A stretch of DNA of 64,000 bases from Sphingobacterium sp. UGAL515B_05 (GTDB lineage: Bacteria; Bacteroidota; Bacteroidia; Sphingobacteriales; Sphingobacteriaceae), in the NCBI RefSeq assembly GCF_033097525.1, contig NZ_CP109907.1, forward strand, positions 2,480,001 through 2,544,000, given 5' to 3'. The position numbers and the translations under genes are program-made. This document shows positions 1-8,542 of this stretch, piece after piece (within the stretch, counting starts at the first letter, position 1; each line of letters starts with the position of its first letter). Under the pieces are notes generated by a model. It ran no database searches. It worked only from the letters and a program-made list of their open reading frames with translations, and was not told the origin of the DNA.

Positions 1-1
1 C

Positions 2-1162
2 AGTAATTTGAAATTACATACAAGTTACGGTTTGACAGGTAACTCCGAAATTGACCCTTACAAGTCGTTGTCAATCGTCGACGCTGGAACAATCTTGTTG
101 AATAATGCGAGGGCTCCATATTCATTTGTGAACACAATTTCGAACCCGGATTTAAAATGGGAAAAAACGGCTCAGTTTGATTTTGGGGTAGAACTGGGAT
201 TACTACAAAATCGATTAAACTTTGATATTTCTTATTATCGTCGGAAAACTACAGATCTTTTGTTGGAGGCTCCTCTTCCAAGGGCAACCGGCTTCAATTC
301 GGTTTATAAGAATATAGGATCTGTTCAGAATCAAGGTTTAGACATGATGATTACAGGTACAATTGTAACCAATGAGAATTTTGAGTGGAAAGCATCGTTG
401 AACGGAAACTATAACAAGAATAAAGTCTTGAAATTAGGTGAGAACAATGCTGATATCTTACAAAATGATTGGGTTGGCGGGGCCAATAGCATTATTCGTG
501 TCGGTGAAAACCTAAATAGTTTCTATGGATATAGAAGGTTAGGTGTATATACACAGGCGGATGTTGACGCGGGAAATGCAGAAATAAAAGATATAGGGCG
601 TGCAAAACGCTCAAAAGAAAAGGAAATTATAGGAAAAGGACTGCCTGATTGGACCGGTAGTTTTATCAACAACTTGCGTTATAAAAACTTCGATTTCACC
701 CTAGATCTGCAATTTGTAAAAGGAGTGGATGTCATGCAACAATTTTTCCATTCTACTTACGACCGTTTTGGAATTACCAATGGTCTGAAAGAAATTCTGA
801 CAGATGCGTATAATGGTTCTAATCCGAATACAATGCAGCAGGCGATCTATCTGACAAATGGTGGGCATGCGGGACAGGATACCAATGTGGATGATGCTTG
901 GGTTGCAGACGGATCTTATCTTCGTGTAAACTTAATGCAATTGGGATATACATTCAAAGCTGATGCATTGAAGCGAATAGGATTATCTAGGTTACGTGTT
1001 TATGCGAATGCAAATAATCCATTTTTGTTTACATCAAAAGATTTTAAAGGTTATGATCCAGAAAGTACCTCACAAGGGGAGAGTAAATTTGGACAAAATA
1101 TGACCTTTTTCTCTTATCCTAGAGCGAAAACTTTCTCTTTAGGTGTTAATGTTACATTTTAA
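2..1162 (+). CDS. SusC-like TonB-dependent outer membrane receptor, C-terminal part
   Basis: The reading frame is open from the left edge of the window, so only the last 387 or so codons are present. The protein is the C-terminal half of an outer-membrane beta-barrel of the SusC/RagA family: alternating amphipathic strands, the 'NFDISYYRRKTTDLL' strand typical of these barrels, 'GLPDWTGSFINNLRYKNFDF' in the late barrel, and a last strand 'TFSLGVNVTF' ending in the terminal Phe expected for BAM-dependent insertion. SusC proteins import oligosaccharides or peptides through the outer membrane using TonB energy, with a SusD lipoprotein as lid. The SusD partner starts 18 bases downstream. The signal peptide, carboxypeptidase-like domain and plug lie outside the window, so the substrate cannot be judged. 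Confidence 0.93.
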   Translation, partial: SNLKLHTSYGLTGNSEIDPYKSLSIVDAGTILLNNARAPYSFVNTISNPDLKWEKTAQFDFGVELGLLQNRLNFDISYYRRKTTDLLLEAPLPRATGFNSVYKNIGSVQNQGLDMMITGTIVTNENFEWKASLNGNYNKNKVLKLGENNADILQNDWVGGANSIIRVGENLNSFYGYRRLGVYTQADVDAGNAEIKDIGRAKRSKEKEIIGKGLPDWTGSFINNLRYKNFDFTLDLQFVKGVDVMQQFFHSTYDRFGITNGLKEILTDAYNGSNPNTMQQAIYLTNGGHAGQDTNVDDAWVADGSYLRVNLMQLGYTFKADALKRIGLSRLRVYANANNPFLFTSKDFKGYDPESTSQGESKFGQNMTFFSYPRAKTFSLGVNVTF

Positions 1163-1180
1163 TTCATAGAATTTAAAAAG

Positions 1181-2743
1181 ATGAAGACTAAATTAATCAT
1201 GTTGTTATTAGCCGGAATGGCATTGACAACATCCTGTAATAAATTTTTGGAAGAAAATCCGGGTTCAAACTTATCGTTAATAAGTTATTATCAGAATGAA
1301 GGACAGGCCGAAGCAACTGTAAATTCACTTTACCGTCGTGGGGCGCCAATACGCTATTCTTCTACCGGTTCTTACCTGGGATCTACAGCCTCGATCAATA
1401 CTATTTTGACTGGCTATTTTACAAATAGCTACGAAGGACAAGAACGAGTTAGTTTATTCGCCCGAGAATTGACGCGACAACAAAATACAAATATCATCTC
1501 GCCAACGATGAATACCATATGGGATGAAGGTTTTAAAGCGATTAATATTGCCAATGCAGGTATAAAGTATATTCCGGGAATTAGTATGCCAAATGAGACA
1601 AAGAAAAATACATTGTTGGCAGAGGCAAAATTCTTTAGAGCTTATAACTACTTTTACCTTGTCAAAACATTCGGGGCACTTCCGTTGTATACGCTTCCTA
1701 ACGAAAACTTGACTGATCCACTTTACATAGAGCGCACAGATGCAGCGAAAATATATGAGCTGATCGAGCAAGATTTAAAGAGTGCTGTTGAAGTATTGCC
1801 TGCAAAAAAATTCGCAGAGAATGGGCATCGCATTACTAAATATGCAGCAGCAATGCTCTTAGCTGATGTTTATTTGCAAGAGGGAAAATACGCAGATGCG
1901 GCAACAGCAGCTAAAATTGTGGTGAATTCTCCGCATAAGATGACTGAAAATATTGATCTTGAGCAGAGTAGTGCATATAACTTACTGCGTAAGACTGATG
2001 ATTTAGATGAGGTTATATATGCACAGGAGTTTGATGAAACTATCAATAATAGTGGTGCGAGAACAGCGACTGCTTTTAGTTCTTCCGCAGTTTCTGTGTT
2101 TACTACTTATTCGATATTTGAGCGTGTTTTTGGTCCTACCAAGCAGTTTTTGAATGTTTATGATAAAAAAGATTTGAGGATTAAACCAAATCAGTTCTAC
2201 CATTGGTCATATACAAATCCGATTAACGGTAAAACATGGACATCAACAGATGCAGGAATATGGTATTATGTGGATGAACAGGCATTGCTGACAACAGGGA
2301 GGGGAACAAAAGACTGGAATTTTTACCGCTATCCTGAGGCATTGTTAACTGCCGCTGAGGGTATTGCTAAATCAACAGGTGTAAGTGCGGAAGCAGCGGG
2401 TTATTTAGCGAAGGTCAAAGCTCGTGCCAATACAGAAGGAAAATCCGTCGCTGATTTTACGGCAGAACTGCAAGGATTATCTGCAGAAAATTTTGTGAAA
2501 GAATGCTGGAAAGAACGTCTACGTGAGTTCCCATTAGAATTCAAAATGTGGGATGATATTGTGCGTACAAAAATGTTCCCTGTAATTTCAACGACTGAGG
2601 CTGGTAAAGTCGATTTCGTACCATTAATTGGTGCAAAGAATGGCTCTGGAGCAACATTTAAAGAATCCGATTTATTATGGCCGATTTCTCCTGATGAGAT
2701 ACAGCGTAATAATAAACTGACTCAGAATCCAGGATATCAATAG
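1181..2743 (+). CDS. SusD/RagB family nutrient-binding outer membrane lipoprotein
   Basis: A 520-residue surface lipoprotein that partners the SusC protein just upstream. The N-terminus has a lipoprotein signal with Cys19 after 'MALTTS'. An early 'FLEENPGSNLS' segment, helical TPR-like repeats ('FRAYNYFYLVKTFGALPLYT', residues about 150-170) and a C-terminal 'ERLREFPLEFKMWDDIVRTKMFP' followed by 'LLWPISPDEIQRNNKLTQNPGY' are hallmarks of the SusD/RagB family, including the closing 'QNPGY'. The family binds the ligand at the cell surface and hands it to SusC. The usual glycan or peptide specificity cannot be read from the sequence, and no glycosidase follows this pair. Confidence 0.95.
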   Translation: MKTKLIMLLLAGMALTTSCNKFLEENPGSNLSLISYYQNEGQAEATVNSLYRRGAPIRYSSTGSYLGSTASINTILTGYFTNSYEGQERVSLFARELTRQQNTNIISPTMNTIWDEGFKAINIANAGIKYIPGISMPNETKKNTLLAEAKFFRAYNYFYLVKTFGALPLYTLPNENLTDPLYIERTDAAKIYELIEQDLKSAVEVLPAKKFAENGHRITKYAAAMLLADVYLQEGKYADAATAAKIVVNSPHKMTENIDLEQSSAYNLLRKTDDLDEVIYAQEFDETINNSGARTATAFSSSAVSVFTTYSIFERVFGPTKQFLNVYDKKDLRIKPNQFYHWSYTNPINGKTWTSTDAGIWYYVDEQALLTTGRGTKDWNFYRYPEALLTAAEGIAKSTGVSAEAAGYLAKVKARANTEGKSVADFTAELQGLSAENFVKECWKERLREFPLEFKMWDDIVRTKMFPVISTTEAGKVDFVPLIGAKNGSGATFKESDLLWPISPDEIQRNNKLTQNPGYQ

Positions 2744-2763
2744 TCTTTAATTTATTATGATGA

Positions 2764-2865
2764 AGCGTATACTGGAGCCTAAAAGAGCAACATAAATCGA
2801 AATGGCTGCATGATCAAAGTGCTTTTGTTGAGATGTATGCACGATTGGCAAAAGCAGGGTTCTAG
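2764..2865 (+). pseudogene. possible C-terminal remnant of an unidentified gene
   Basis: Directly after the SusD gene there is a 33-codon open stretch with protein-like composition ('VYWSLKEQHK', then 'AFVEMYARLAKAGF' before a stop) but no start codon at its head: it is preceded by two TGA codons. An intrinsic terminator follows within 40 bases, as it would after a normal gene end. This is what the 3' end of a deleted gene looks like. I do not recognise the family, and a chance open frame of this length is possible. Confidence 0.25.
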
Positions 2866-2898
2866 AGCAACTGTGTAGCACCTCATCGTAGGCTTAAT

Positions 2899-2936
2899 GA
2901 AAAATCTGCTAAAAGTAATTTTAGCAGATTTTTTTG
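2899..2936 (+). terminator. intrinsic terminator after the first SusC/SusD pair
   Basis: A perfect 14-bp stem (2901-2914 with 2919-2932, aaaatctgctaaaa) closes a 4-base gtaa loop and is followed by a T tract. It would end transcription of the SusC/SusD unit about 160 bases after the SusD stop. Confidence 0.85.
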
Positions 2937-3255
2937 TTCTTGTAACATGTTGGTTAGAGAGATTAAATAATGTTTACTTAACATAATAGATAACGTAAAA
3001 TTTCTATTTTTGAAGAAATCAACTTCTAATATTGAATGATTTGTAATACACAGTCTCTGAACGGGCGCTAACACGATATTGTTAGCCGTGAAGGCGTTAA
3101 GGCTATCTTATTGTGGGTACATGAAAGTTTGAGGAGGTTGTGTAGGAGTTGAATACCAAGTTATTATATTATGAAACCATCATGATTTATTCAATCACAT
3201 TTGGGAATGAATAAATCTGATAGCTTCATCGAAATTGGAAAACAAATTTATACAG
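2937..3255. other. intergenic region with no recognised gene
   Basis: About 320 bases between the terminator and the phosphodiesterase start. I see no coding frame with protein-like content and no RNA gene. A TATTTTTG octamer near 3005-3013 fits the Bacteroidota -7 element (TAnnTTTG), but I found no well-placed -33 TTTG partner, so the promoter of the next gene is not resolved. Confidence 0.4.
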
Positions 3256-4149
3256 ATGAAAATTAAAAATCTATTCTTACCATTGATCGTACTGGGGCTG
3301 TCCACAAGTGCTGTGTCGGCACAGAGCAAAAAGATCAAACACGTTGTTTTAGTTGGTTTTGACGGTTTTGGAGCTTATGCTCTACCAAAAGCAGAGATGC
3401 CAAATCTCAAAAAGATGATGCAGGAGGGGACATATAGTACACATGTACGCACCGTTTTACCTTCTTCCAGTGCTGTAAACTGGGCTTCCATGATTATGGG
3501 CGCTGGTCCTACCGCACATGGATATACCGAGTGGGATAGCAAAGTCCCCGAGATCCCTTCTACGACCAAAACAGCAAACGACATGTTTCCTTCCTTATTT
3601 AATGCTGTTGCCAGCAAGAATCCCAAGGCACAGTTTGCTGTTGTACATAGCTGGCCGGGTATAGGCTATTTGATCGACAACAAAGTCGTGCAAAAAATCA
3701 TTAACACCAAGGATGATGATGAAGCAGCTTTGAATACCACTGTGGATATCATAAAAAAGGAGAAACCGACAATTATGTTTGTACATTTTGACCAACCTGA
3801 TGGTGTAGGCCATAATATCGGGCACAACACACCGGAATATTATGCCGAACTAAAACAGGTCGACAGACGTATTGGTACTTTGCAGCAGGCAGTAAAGGAT
3901 GCGGGAATCGCAGATGAAACGATTTTCGTTGTTGCTGCGGATCATGGCGGTACCGGAAAAGGACACGGTGGTAAATCGCTGGCGGAGGTGGAGATTCCTT
4001 GGGTAATGACCGGACCTGGTGTGCCAAAAGGAAAAGAAATCAAGGAAACTTTGATGATTTATGATATCGCGCCTACGTTAACTTGGTTGCTTGGTGCACC
4101 GCTTGATGCGGCTTGGCGCGGACAGGCCATCAAAGCATTCCAACAATAG
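3256..4149 (+). CDS. secreted alkaline phosphatase superfamily / type I phosphodiesterase-nucleotide pyrophosphatase
   Basis: A 297-residue enzyme of the alkaline phosphatase superfamily, most like the nucleotide pyrophosphatase/phosphodiesterase branch. I start it at the ATG at 3256 because this gives a clean signal peptide (MKIKNLFLPLIVLG...VSAQ); an in-frame ATG 21 bases upstream would put polar residues in front of it. Metal-site motifs are in family order: 'VGFDGFG' near the mature N-terminus, 'LPSSSAVNWASM' holding the Ser/Thr nucleophile, 'HFDQPDGVGH', 'AADHGGTGKGHGG' and a final 'YDIAPTLTWLLG'. It should hydrolyse phosphoester bonds in the periplasm. The natural substrate is not evident. 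It may belong functionally with the upstream SusC/SusD pair but is separated from it by a terminator. Confidence 0.85.
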   Translation: MKIKNLFLPLIVLGLSTSAVSAQSKKIKHVVLVGFDGFGAYALPKAEMPNLKKMMQEGTYSTHVRTVLPSSSAVNWASMIMGAGPTAHGYTEWDSKVPEIPSTTKTANDMFPSLFNAVASKNPKAQFAVVHSWPGIGYLIDNKVVQKIINTKDDDEAALNTTVDIIKKEKPTIMFVHFDQPDGVGHNIGHNTPEYYAELKQVDRRIGTLQQAVKDAGIADETIFVVAADHGGTGKGHGGKSLAEVEIPWVMTGPGVPKGKEIKETLMIYDIAPTLTWLLGAPLDAAWRGQAIKAFQQ

Positions 4150-4162
4150 TTGTTGCTTGTCA

Positions 4163-4210
4163 GTCAAACAAAAAGCCCCAAAGAATTTTCTTTGGGGCTT
4201 TTTGTTTGAC
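4163..4210. terminator. bidirectional intrinsic terminator
   Basis: A perfect 21-bp inverted repeat (4163-4183 with 4190-4210) with a GC-rich core (gccccaaag) and A/T-rich outer arms lies between convergent genes. It can end transcription of the phosphodiesterase gene from the left and the nrd operon from the right. Confidence 0.9.
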
Positions 4211-4222
4211 AAATCGTCAATA

Positions 4223-5209
4223 TTATATATCTACGACCACATCCATTTTGAAGTCGTCATCTTTTAGATGGACAATTTCCGTTGCTTTTTCGTAGTTAGT
4301 TGATTTCTTGGAGAAGAAGTCATGTTGTGTCGTTTCAGTATTCAAGCCATTCAATACGATTGGGTTGACTTGTTTTACTTCGAAGATCGGATCAAAGCCC
4401 AAATTCATCAATGCTTTGTTGGCATTGTAACGAACATATTCTTTTACCTCTGCAGTTAAACCAACTTCAGTATAGATCTCTTCCGTATATTTCAACTCAT
4501 TTTCATACAAATTGTAAAGCAGGGCCAGGAAACGAGCTTTTACCTGATCTTGATTTTTTAATTTTTTGAATTGATCTTGGGCTATTAATCCAACGAATAC
4601 ACCGTGAATAGATTCGTCTGCGATAATTTTCTTGATGATATCGGCAGAAGCAACCATTTCACCTTGTCCACATAACCATAATGGCAAGAAGAATCCAGAA
4701 TAGAATAAGAATGACTCCAATAATACGGATGCAGCCATCGCCATATAAATCTCTTCGTCCGAAGCCTCCTCTTTATCGATTGCACGGTAGTAGCCATCAA
4801 TTGTTTCTGCTTTGTATTGAAGGTATTTATTTTGTTGAACCCATTCGAAAATGTCGTTTATTTCCGCGGTTGTAGAAACTGTCGTGAAAATAGTGGAATA
4901 CGATTTTGCGTGGATAGCTTCCATCATACACATATACGACAATACAGCTTTATTCTGTAATGTATCGATATGATCGATGATTTTAGGCATACCAGTATGG
5001 CTTTGAAGGGTATCCAACAAGGTTAATCCTCCTAAAGCTTTTTTATACGCATCTTTCATTTCTGGGCTGATACGTTTCCAGCTATCGATATCTTTTGAAG
5101 GAATGTATTCCGTATCGATCCAGAATTGACGGATATTTTGTTCCCAGAACATCAATACATAATCGTTCTCAGGGGTATTCCAGTTGACAGCTTTATATGT
5201 TTTACTCAT
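4223..5209 (-). CDS. nrdF: class Ib ribonucleotide reductase beta subunit NrdF
   Basis: A 328-residue di-metal radical subunit that makes the tyrosyl radical used by NrdE to reduce ribonucleotides. All six expected metal ligands are visible: Asp66 ('LTLLDTLQ'), Glu97 and His100 ('MMEAIHAKSYS'), Glu155 ('LLESFLFYSGF'), Glu189 and His192 ('DESIHGVF'). The candidate radical Tyr104 is in 'AKSYS'. Length and motifs fit NrdF rather than the longer NrdB, and the presence of nrdI and an NrdH-like gene upstream confirms the class Ib assignment. The family usually carries a dimanganese centre activated with NrdI. It is last in the nrd operon, 132 bases after nrdE, and ends at a bidirectional terminator. 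Confidence 0.95.
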   Translation of the reverse strand: MSKTYKAVNWNTPENDYVLMFWEQNIRQFWIDTEYIPSKDIDSWKRISPEMKDAYKKALGGLTLLDTLQSHTGMPKIIDHIDTLQNKAVLSYMCMMEAIHAKSYSTIFTTVSTTAEINDIFEWVQQNKYLQYKAETIDGYYRAIDKEEASDEEIYMAMAASVLLESFLFYSGFFLPLWLCGQGEMVASADIIKKIIADESIHGVFVGLIAQDQFKKLKNQDQVKARFLALLYNLYENELKYTEEIYTEVGLTAEVKEYVRYNANKALMNLGFDPIFEVKQVNPIVLNGLNTETTQHDFFSKKSTNYEKATEIVHLKDDDFKMDVVVDI

Positions 5210-5341
5210 TTTTAGTTTAAAGTATTAGGCATTTATTATCTCGTATTTGGATTGTTGATTTTAGATAAGCCAAAAGCCGCCAATGGCGTAGGCAACTTTT
5301 GACTTTCTCCCATTATATATCCAAATACTAAAATCTCAGAA

Positions 5342-7447
5342 TTAAGCTGAACAAGAGACACATTCGTCGATGGTCGATTTTCTTGTCCGTGTATAATAAA
5401 GGGATTTCAATCCCAATTTGTGTGCATAGATATAATATCTAGACAAATCTCTCGTCGAATCCTTTGAGTTTGTATGCAAAATTGTAGATACACCCTGATC
5501 AATATGGCGTTGGATAACCGAGATCAATTTCAAGACCTTGAATTGATCCATATCATAAGCCGATTTGAAATAGAAATAATTATCGTTTGTCAAGTATGGC
5601 ATTGGATAGTAAGTTGTACTATCTCCATACTCACGCACCTCAATGATATCTACAATTGGCATAACTGATGCGGTTGCATTCATGATATATGAAGTCGATT
5701 GATTTGGAGCAATAGCCAAACGGTAAGCATGGTAAATACCATGTTCTTTGATTTTTGCTTTTAATTCCAACCAATCTTCTACTGTTGGAATATGTATTCC
5801 TTCAAATAACTCCGTTACCTTAGCTGTTTTAGGCATGTAATCGCGGTTTATGTAATTGTTGAAATACGTACCATCGGCGTAGGCTGATTTTTCAAATCCA
5901 ACAAATGTTTTACCACGTTCTTTGGCAATTTCCATCGATGCTTCCAATGAATAATAGTTCATCATCATAAAGAAGGTATTGGCAAAATCCAACGCTTCGT
6001 TAGATTCATACATGATGAAGCTTTTTGCAAGGTAACCATGGAGGTTCATTGCACCTAGCCCTACAGAATGTAACTCACGGTTTGCTTTTGCAATAGAAGG
6101 AACCATGTCGATATTGGTCACGTCTGTAACGACAGTCAAAGCACGCATAGCCGTTTTTACGGTCTCTTTGATACGTTTGTTGTCCATTACAGTCGCAATA
6201 TTTAAGGAGCCTAAGTTACAGGAGATACCATACCGGATCGTATCCTGTTTGCCATAGATCTCAATATCGGATACTTGGGATACTTGCATAATTTCAGTAC
6301 ACAAGTTTGAGAATTTCACCTGACCGATTTCATTCAATGCATGGACACGGTTGGTGTTCTCTTTGAAGAAAATATAAGGATATCCTGATTCTTTTTGTGT
6401 CTGTGCAATTTTAACTAAAAGGTGACGGGCATTGATTTTTTTCTTTTTCACGTTTGGATTCGTGATCAATTCGTCGTACATCTTGTCCATATCCATCTCA
6501 TCCAAGAATTGTCCATACTCTTGCATTACCGTATGTGGGTAGATCAAATAGCAGGGTTCATCTTTTTCTGCCAATTCCATGAATTTATCAGGAACGATGA
6601 TACCGATAGACAATGATTTGATACGTACTTTCTCGTCAACGTTGATTTTTTTACAATCTAAAAATTCTTCGATGTCGGAGTGGAAAATATTGAGGTATAC
6701 TGCACCAGCACCCGGACGTTGTCCCAACTGGTTCGCATATGAAAATGTATCTTCCATAATCTTCATGATTGGAAGTACACCGCCGGCACGGCCTTCAACA
6801 CCTTTGATAGCTTCTCCGCGAGCACGGATTTTGGAGATATTGAACGATACACCACCACCGATAGAAGACAACTTCATTGCGGAATCAACAGCATAACCGA
6901 TACCATTTAAGTTGTCGCCGATTTCATCCAGGAAACAAGATACTAATTCACCCGAGCGTTTCTTTCCTGCATTCAAGAATGTAGGGGTCGCTGGCTGATA
7001 TTCTTGATTGATCATGATTTCTGCATATTCAATTGCTTTTTGAACACCTTCTTCTCTTGCTAAGAACAAGGAAACAGCAACTACACGGTCTTCATAACGC
7101 TCTAAAAACTTCTCGCCAGAATCGTCACGTAAAGCGTAGCTCTGGAAGAATTTGAATGCCGCCATAAAAGATTCGAAACGGAATTTCTTCGCATACACAT
7201 AGTTGAATACCGTTTCCATTTCTTCAAATGTAAACCATTGGTAAAAGTCAATATAATAGTTGTTTTCTACCAAATAGTCTATTTTTTCTTTTAATGTATA
7301 AAAGAACACTGTGTTCTTATTTACATATTCCAAGAAATATGCACGAACCGCTTCCTTATCTTTATGTAAGCTGAATTCGTCATCATGCTTAATCATGATT
7401 TCATTATTAAGCAATATCCAGTTTTTTGCTACTTCGTTTGCTACCAT
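5342..7447 (-). CDS. nrdE: class Ib ribonucleotide reductase alpha subunit NrdE
   Basis: The 701-residue catalytic subunit converting ribonucleoside diphosphates to deoxyribonucleotides. Visible family features are 'ELVSCFLDEIGDNLNGI' with the first active-site Cys, 'SIGGGVSFNISKIRARGEAIKG', 'NLCTEI', 'GISCNLGSLNIA' with the second redox Cys, and a C-terminal tail ending 'DECVSCSA' whose Cys696/Cys699 pair shuttles electrons from the NrdH-like protein. It lacks an N-terminal ATP-cone, as class Ib enzymes do. The chosen start matches the conserved 'ILLNNEIM' N-terminal region and makes the gene overlap the end of nrdI by 41 bases in another frame. Confidence 0.96.
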   Translation of the reverse strand: MVANEVAKNWILLNNEIMIKHDDEFSLHKDKEAVRAYFLEYVNKNTVFFYTLKEKIDYLVENNYYIDFYQWFTFEEMETVFNYVYAKKFRFESFMAAFKFFQSYALRDDSGEKFLERYEDRVVAVSLFLAREEGVQKAIEYAEIMINQEYQPATPTFLNAGKKRSGELVSCFLDEIGDNLNGIGYAVDSAMKLSSIGGGVSFNISKIRARGEAIKGVEGRAGGVLPIMKIMEDTFSYANQLGQRPGAGAVYLNIFHSDIEEFLDCKKINVDEKVRIKSLSIGIIVPDKFMELAEKDEPCYLIYPHTVMQEYGQFLDEMDMDKMYDELITNPNVKKKKINARHLLVKIAQTQKESGYPYIFFKENTNRVHALNEIGQVKFSNLCTEIMQVSQVSDIEIYGKQDTIRYGISCNLGSLNIATVMDNKRIKETVKTAMRALTVVTDVTNIDMVPSIAKANRELHSVGLGAMNLHGYLAKSFIMYESNEALDFANTFFMMMNYYSLEASMEIAKERGKTFVGFEKSAYADGTYFNNYINRDYMPKTAKVTELFEGIHIPTVEDWLELKAKIKEHGIYHAYRLAIAPNQSTSYIMNATASVMPIVDIIEVREYGDSTTYYPMPYLTNDNYFYFKSAYDMDQFKVLKLISVIQRHIDQGVSTILHTNSKDSTRDLSRYYIYAHKLGLKSLYYTRTRKSTIDECVSCSA

Positions 7448-7814
7448 CGCAAAAGTTCTTTAAGATGTCAATAAATTGATTAATATCTTCCATTGTTCCG
7501 GACAGTTCAAATTTGAACGCCAGTGGAATGTCGAAATCCTGTGAAATGCGATCAGCTGCTAGACCAAAATTCGGTCCCCAGTTGCGGTTGCCACTGGAAG
7601 TAACAGAATAGATATTTTTAGCTTCGCGTTTCATGAATTCTTTTGTGTTTTCGGGCACCTGTCCAAAATTTGTGGTGAAAGTGACCAAATGCCCAGGGTC
7701 TTCTACCGTTAAATCGGCGGTGATCTTATGGATTTGCCAACCCGTTATCTGAGCTACTTTATCCATAAAACGTTGTACGTTCCCCGTTCTGGAATCATAA
7801 TAAATGTGTATCAT
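7407..7814 (-). CDS. nrdI: flavodoxin-like NrdI, class Ib RNR assembly protein
   Basis: A 135-residue flavodoxin-fold protein. 'IYYDSRTGNVQRFMDKV' is the phosphate-binding loop, 'TTNFGQVP' and 'SSGNRNWGPNFGLAADRIS' match the FMN-contacting loops of NrdI. In characterised systems NrdI supplies an oxidant to the NrdF dimanganese site. It sits between the NrdH-like gene and nrdE in the usual order, and its last 41 bases overlap nrdE. The C-terminal tail (GSKRSSKKLDIA) lies inside the overlap and is less conserved in character. Confidence 0.92.
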   Translation of the reverse strand: MIHIYYDSRTGNVQRFMDKVAQITGWQIHKITADLTVEDPGHLVTFTTNFGQVPENTKEFMKREAKNIYSVTSSGNRNWGPNFGLAADRISQDFDIPLAFKFELSGTMEDINQFIDILKNFCDGSKRSSKKLDIA

Positions 7815-7848
7815 GTCACTGTTTCATTTTAATGATACGCTGAATTTA

Positions 7849-8082
7849 TTAAAGTGCAATGGCAGCCAATTCCTCTGGTTTAAAGCCAATGATACGGTGT
7901 TGAATCTCTTCATTTTCCAACACAATTACCGTAGGAACTGTGCGGATTTTGAATCTTGCGGCCAAGTCTGGTTCATCAAAAGGATTAACCGTTTCATATT
8001 GGATACCTTTTTGATCCAAATAAGCCGATACTTGTGCACAAGGAGCACAATCGTTTTTCTCAAATTTGATAATTCTTGCCAT
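7849..8082 (-). CDS. nrdH: NrdH-like glutaredoxin/thioredoxin-fold redox protein
   Basis: A 77-residue thioredoxin-fold protein with redox motif Cys12-Ala-Pro-Cys15 and the cis-proline loop 'TVPTVIV' at about residues 48-54. It is first in the nrd operon, 34 bases before nrdI, so it most likely reduces the C-terminal Cys pair of NrdE. The CAPC motif differs from the classic NrdH CVQC, so the protein could also be described simply as a small thioredoxin-family protein; the operon position is the main reason for the NrdH call. Confidence 0.85.
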   Translation of the reverse strand: MARIIKFEKNDCAPCAQVSAYLDQKGIQYETVNPFDEPDLAARFKIRTVPTVIVLENEEIQHRIIGFKPEELAAIAL

Positions 8083-8542
8083 GTTTACTTGTTTATTTTT
8101 TTATTCCAATCTTTATAGAAAAACCCGGTACGGAGTTAATGGTATCAATTTTAATCGGGGAGACCAGATTTAAGTTCATCTGGCCATTTAAAATAGACAA
8201 TTCATCAAAAAGAAATGTCGGTGTTTCGATACTTAAAAACTTCGTTGAGTTGCCAATTCTTTCATTAGCTTAACAAATATCTTATATTTTCTTTCGATGC
8301 GGTAGTTTGACTTTTCCACATTTTGGGCAAAAGTTTGTCAGAGAATGCGTTTGCTGCAGATTAGTGTTTGTAAATTGTTGATTATCTTAGTTTTGCGAAT
8401 GTGGATAACTTTAAATTAGTAAATTTTACCACTATTTTACAAATGATTTAAGTTTAATTTTAGTGTCATAAAAAAGCTACAAAGCTTGCTTTTTTATGAA
8501 AATTTTATTACCTTATTTTGCCCTAATTTGAAAAATAAATTT
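8083..8542. promoter_or_regulatory. divergent control region between the nrd operon and the S9 peptidase gene
   Basis: About 460 bases without a convincing gene, holding the promoters of the leftward nrd operon and the rightward peptidase gene. Two DnaA-box-like 9-mers face each other: TTTTCCACA at 8312-8320 and TGTGGATAA (reverse complement of the perfect box TTATCCACA) at 8400-8408. I could not place clear -33/-7 promoter elements for either direction. Confidence 0.5.
8312..8408. promoter_or_regulatory. pair of inward-facing DnaA-box-like sites
   Basis: TTTTCCACA (8312-8320, plus strand) fits the relaxed DnaA consensus TTWTNCACA, and 8400-8408 is an exact TTATCCACA on the minus strand. They lie about 230-330 bases upstream of the first nrd gene. 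DnaA control of ribonucleotide reductase genes is established in E. coli; here it is inferred only from these sites. Confidence 0.4.
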
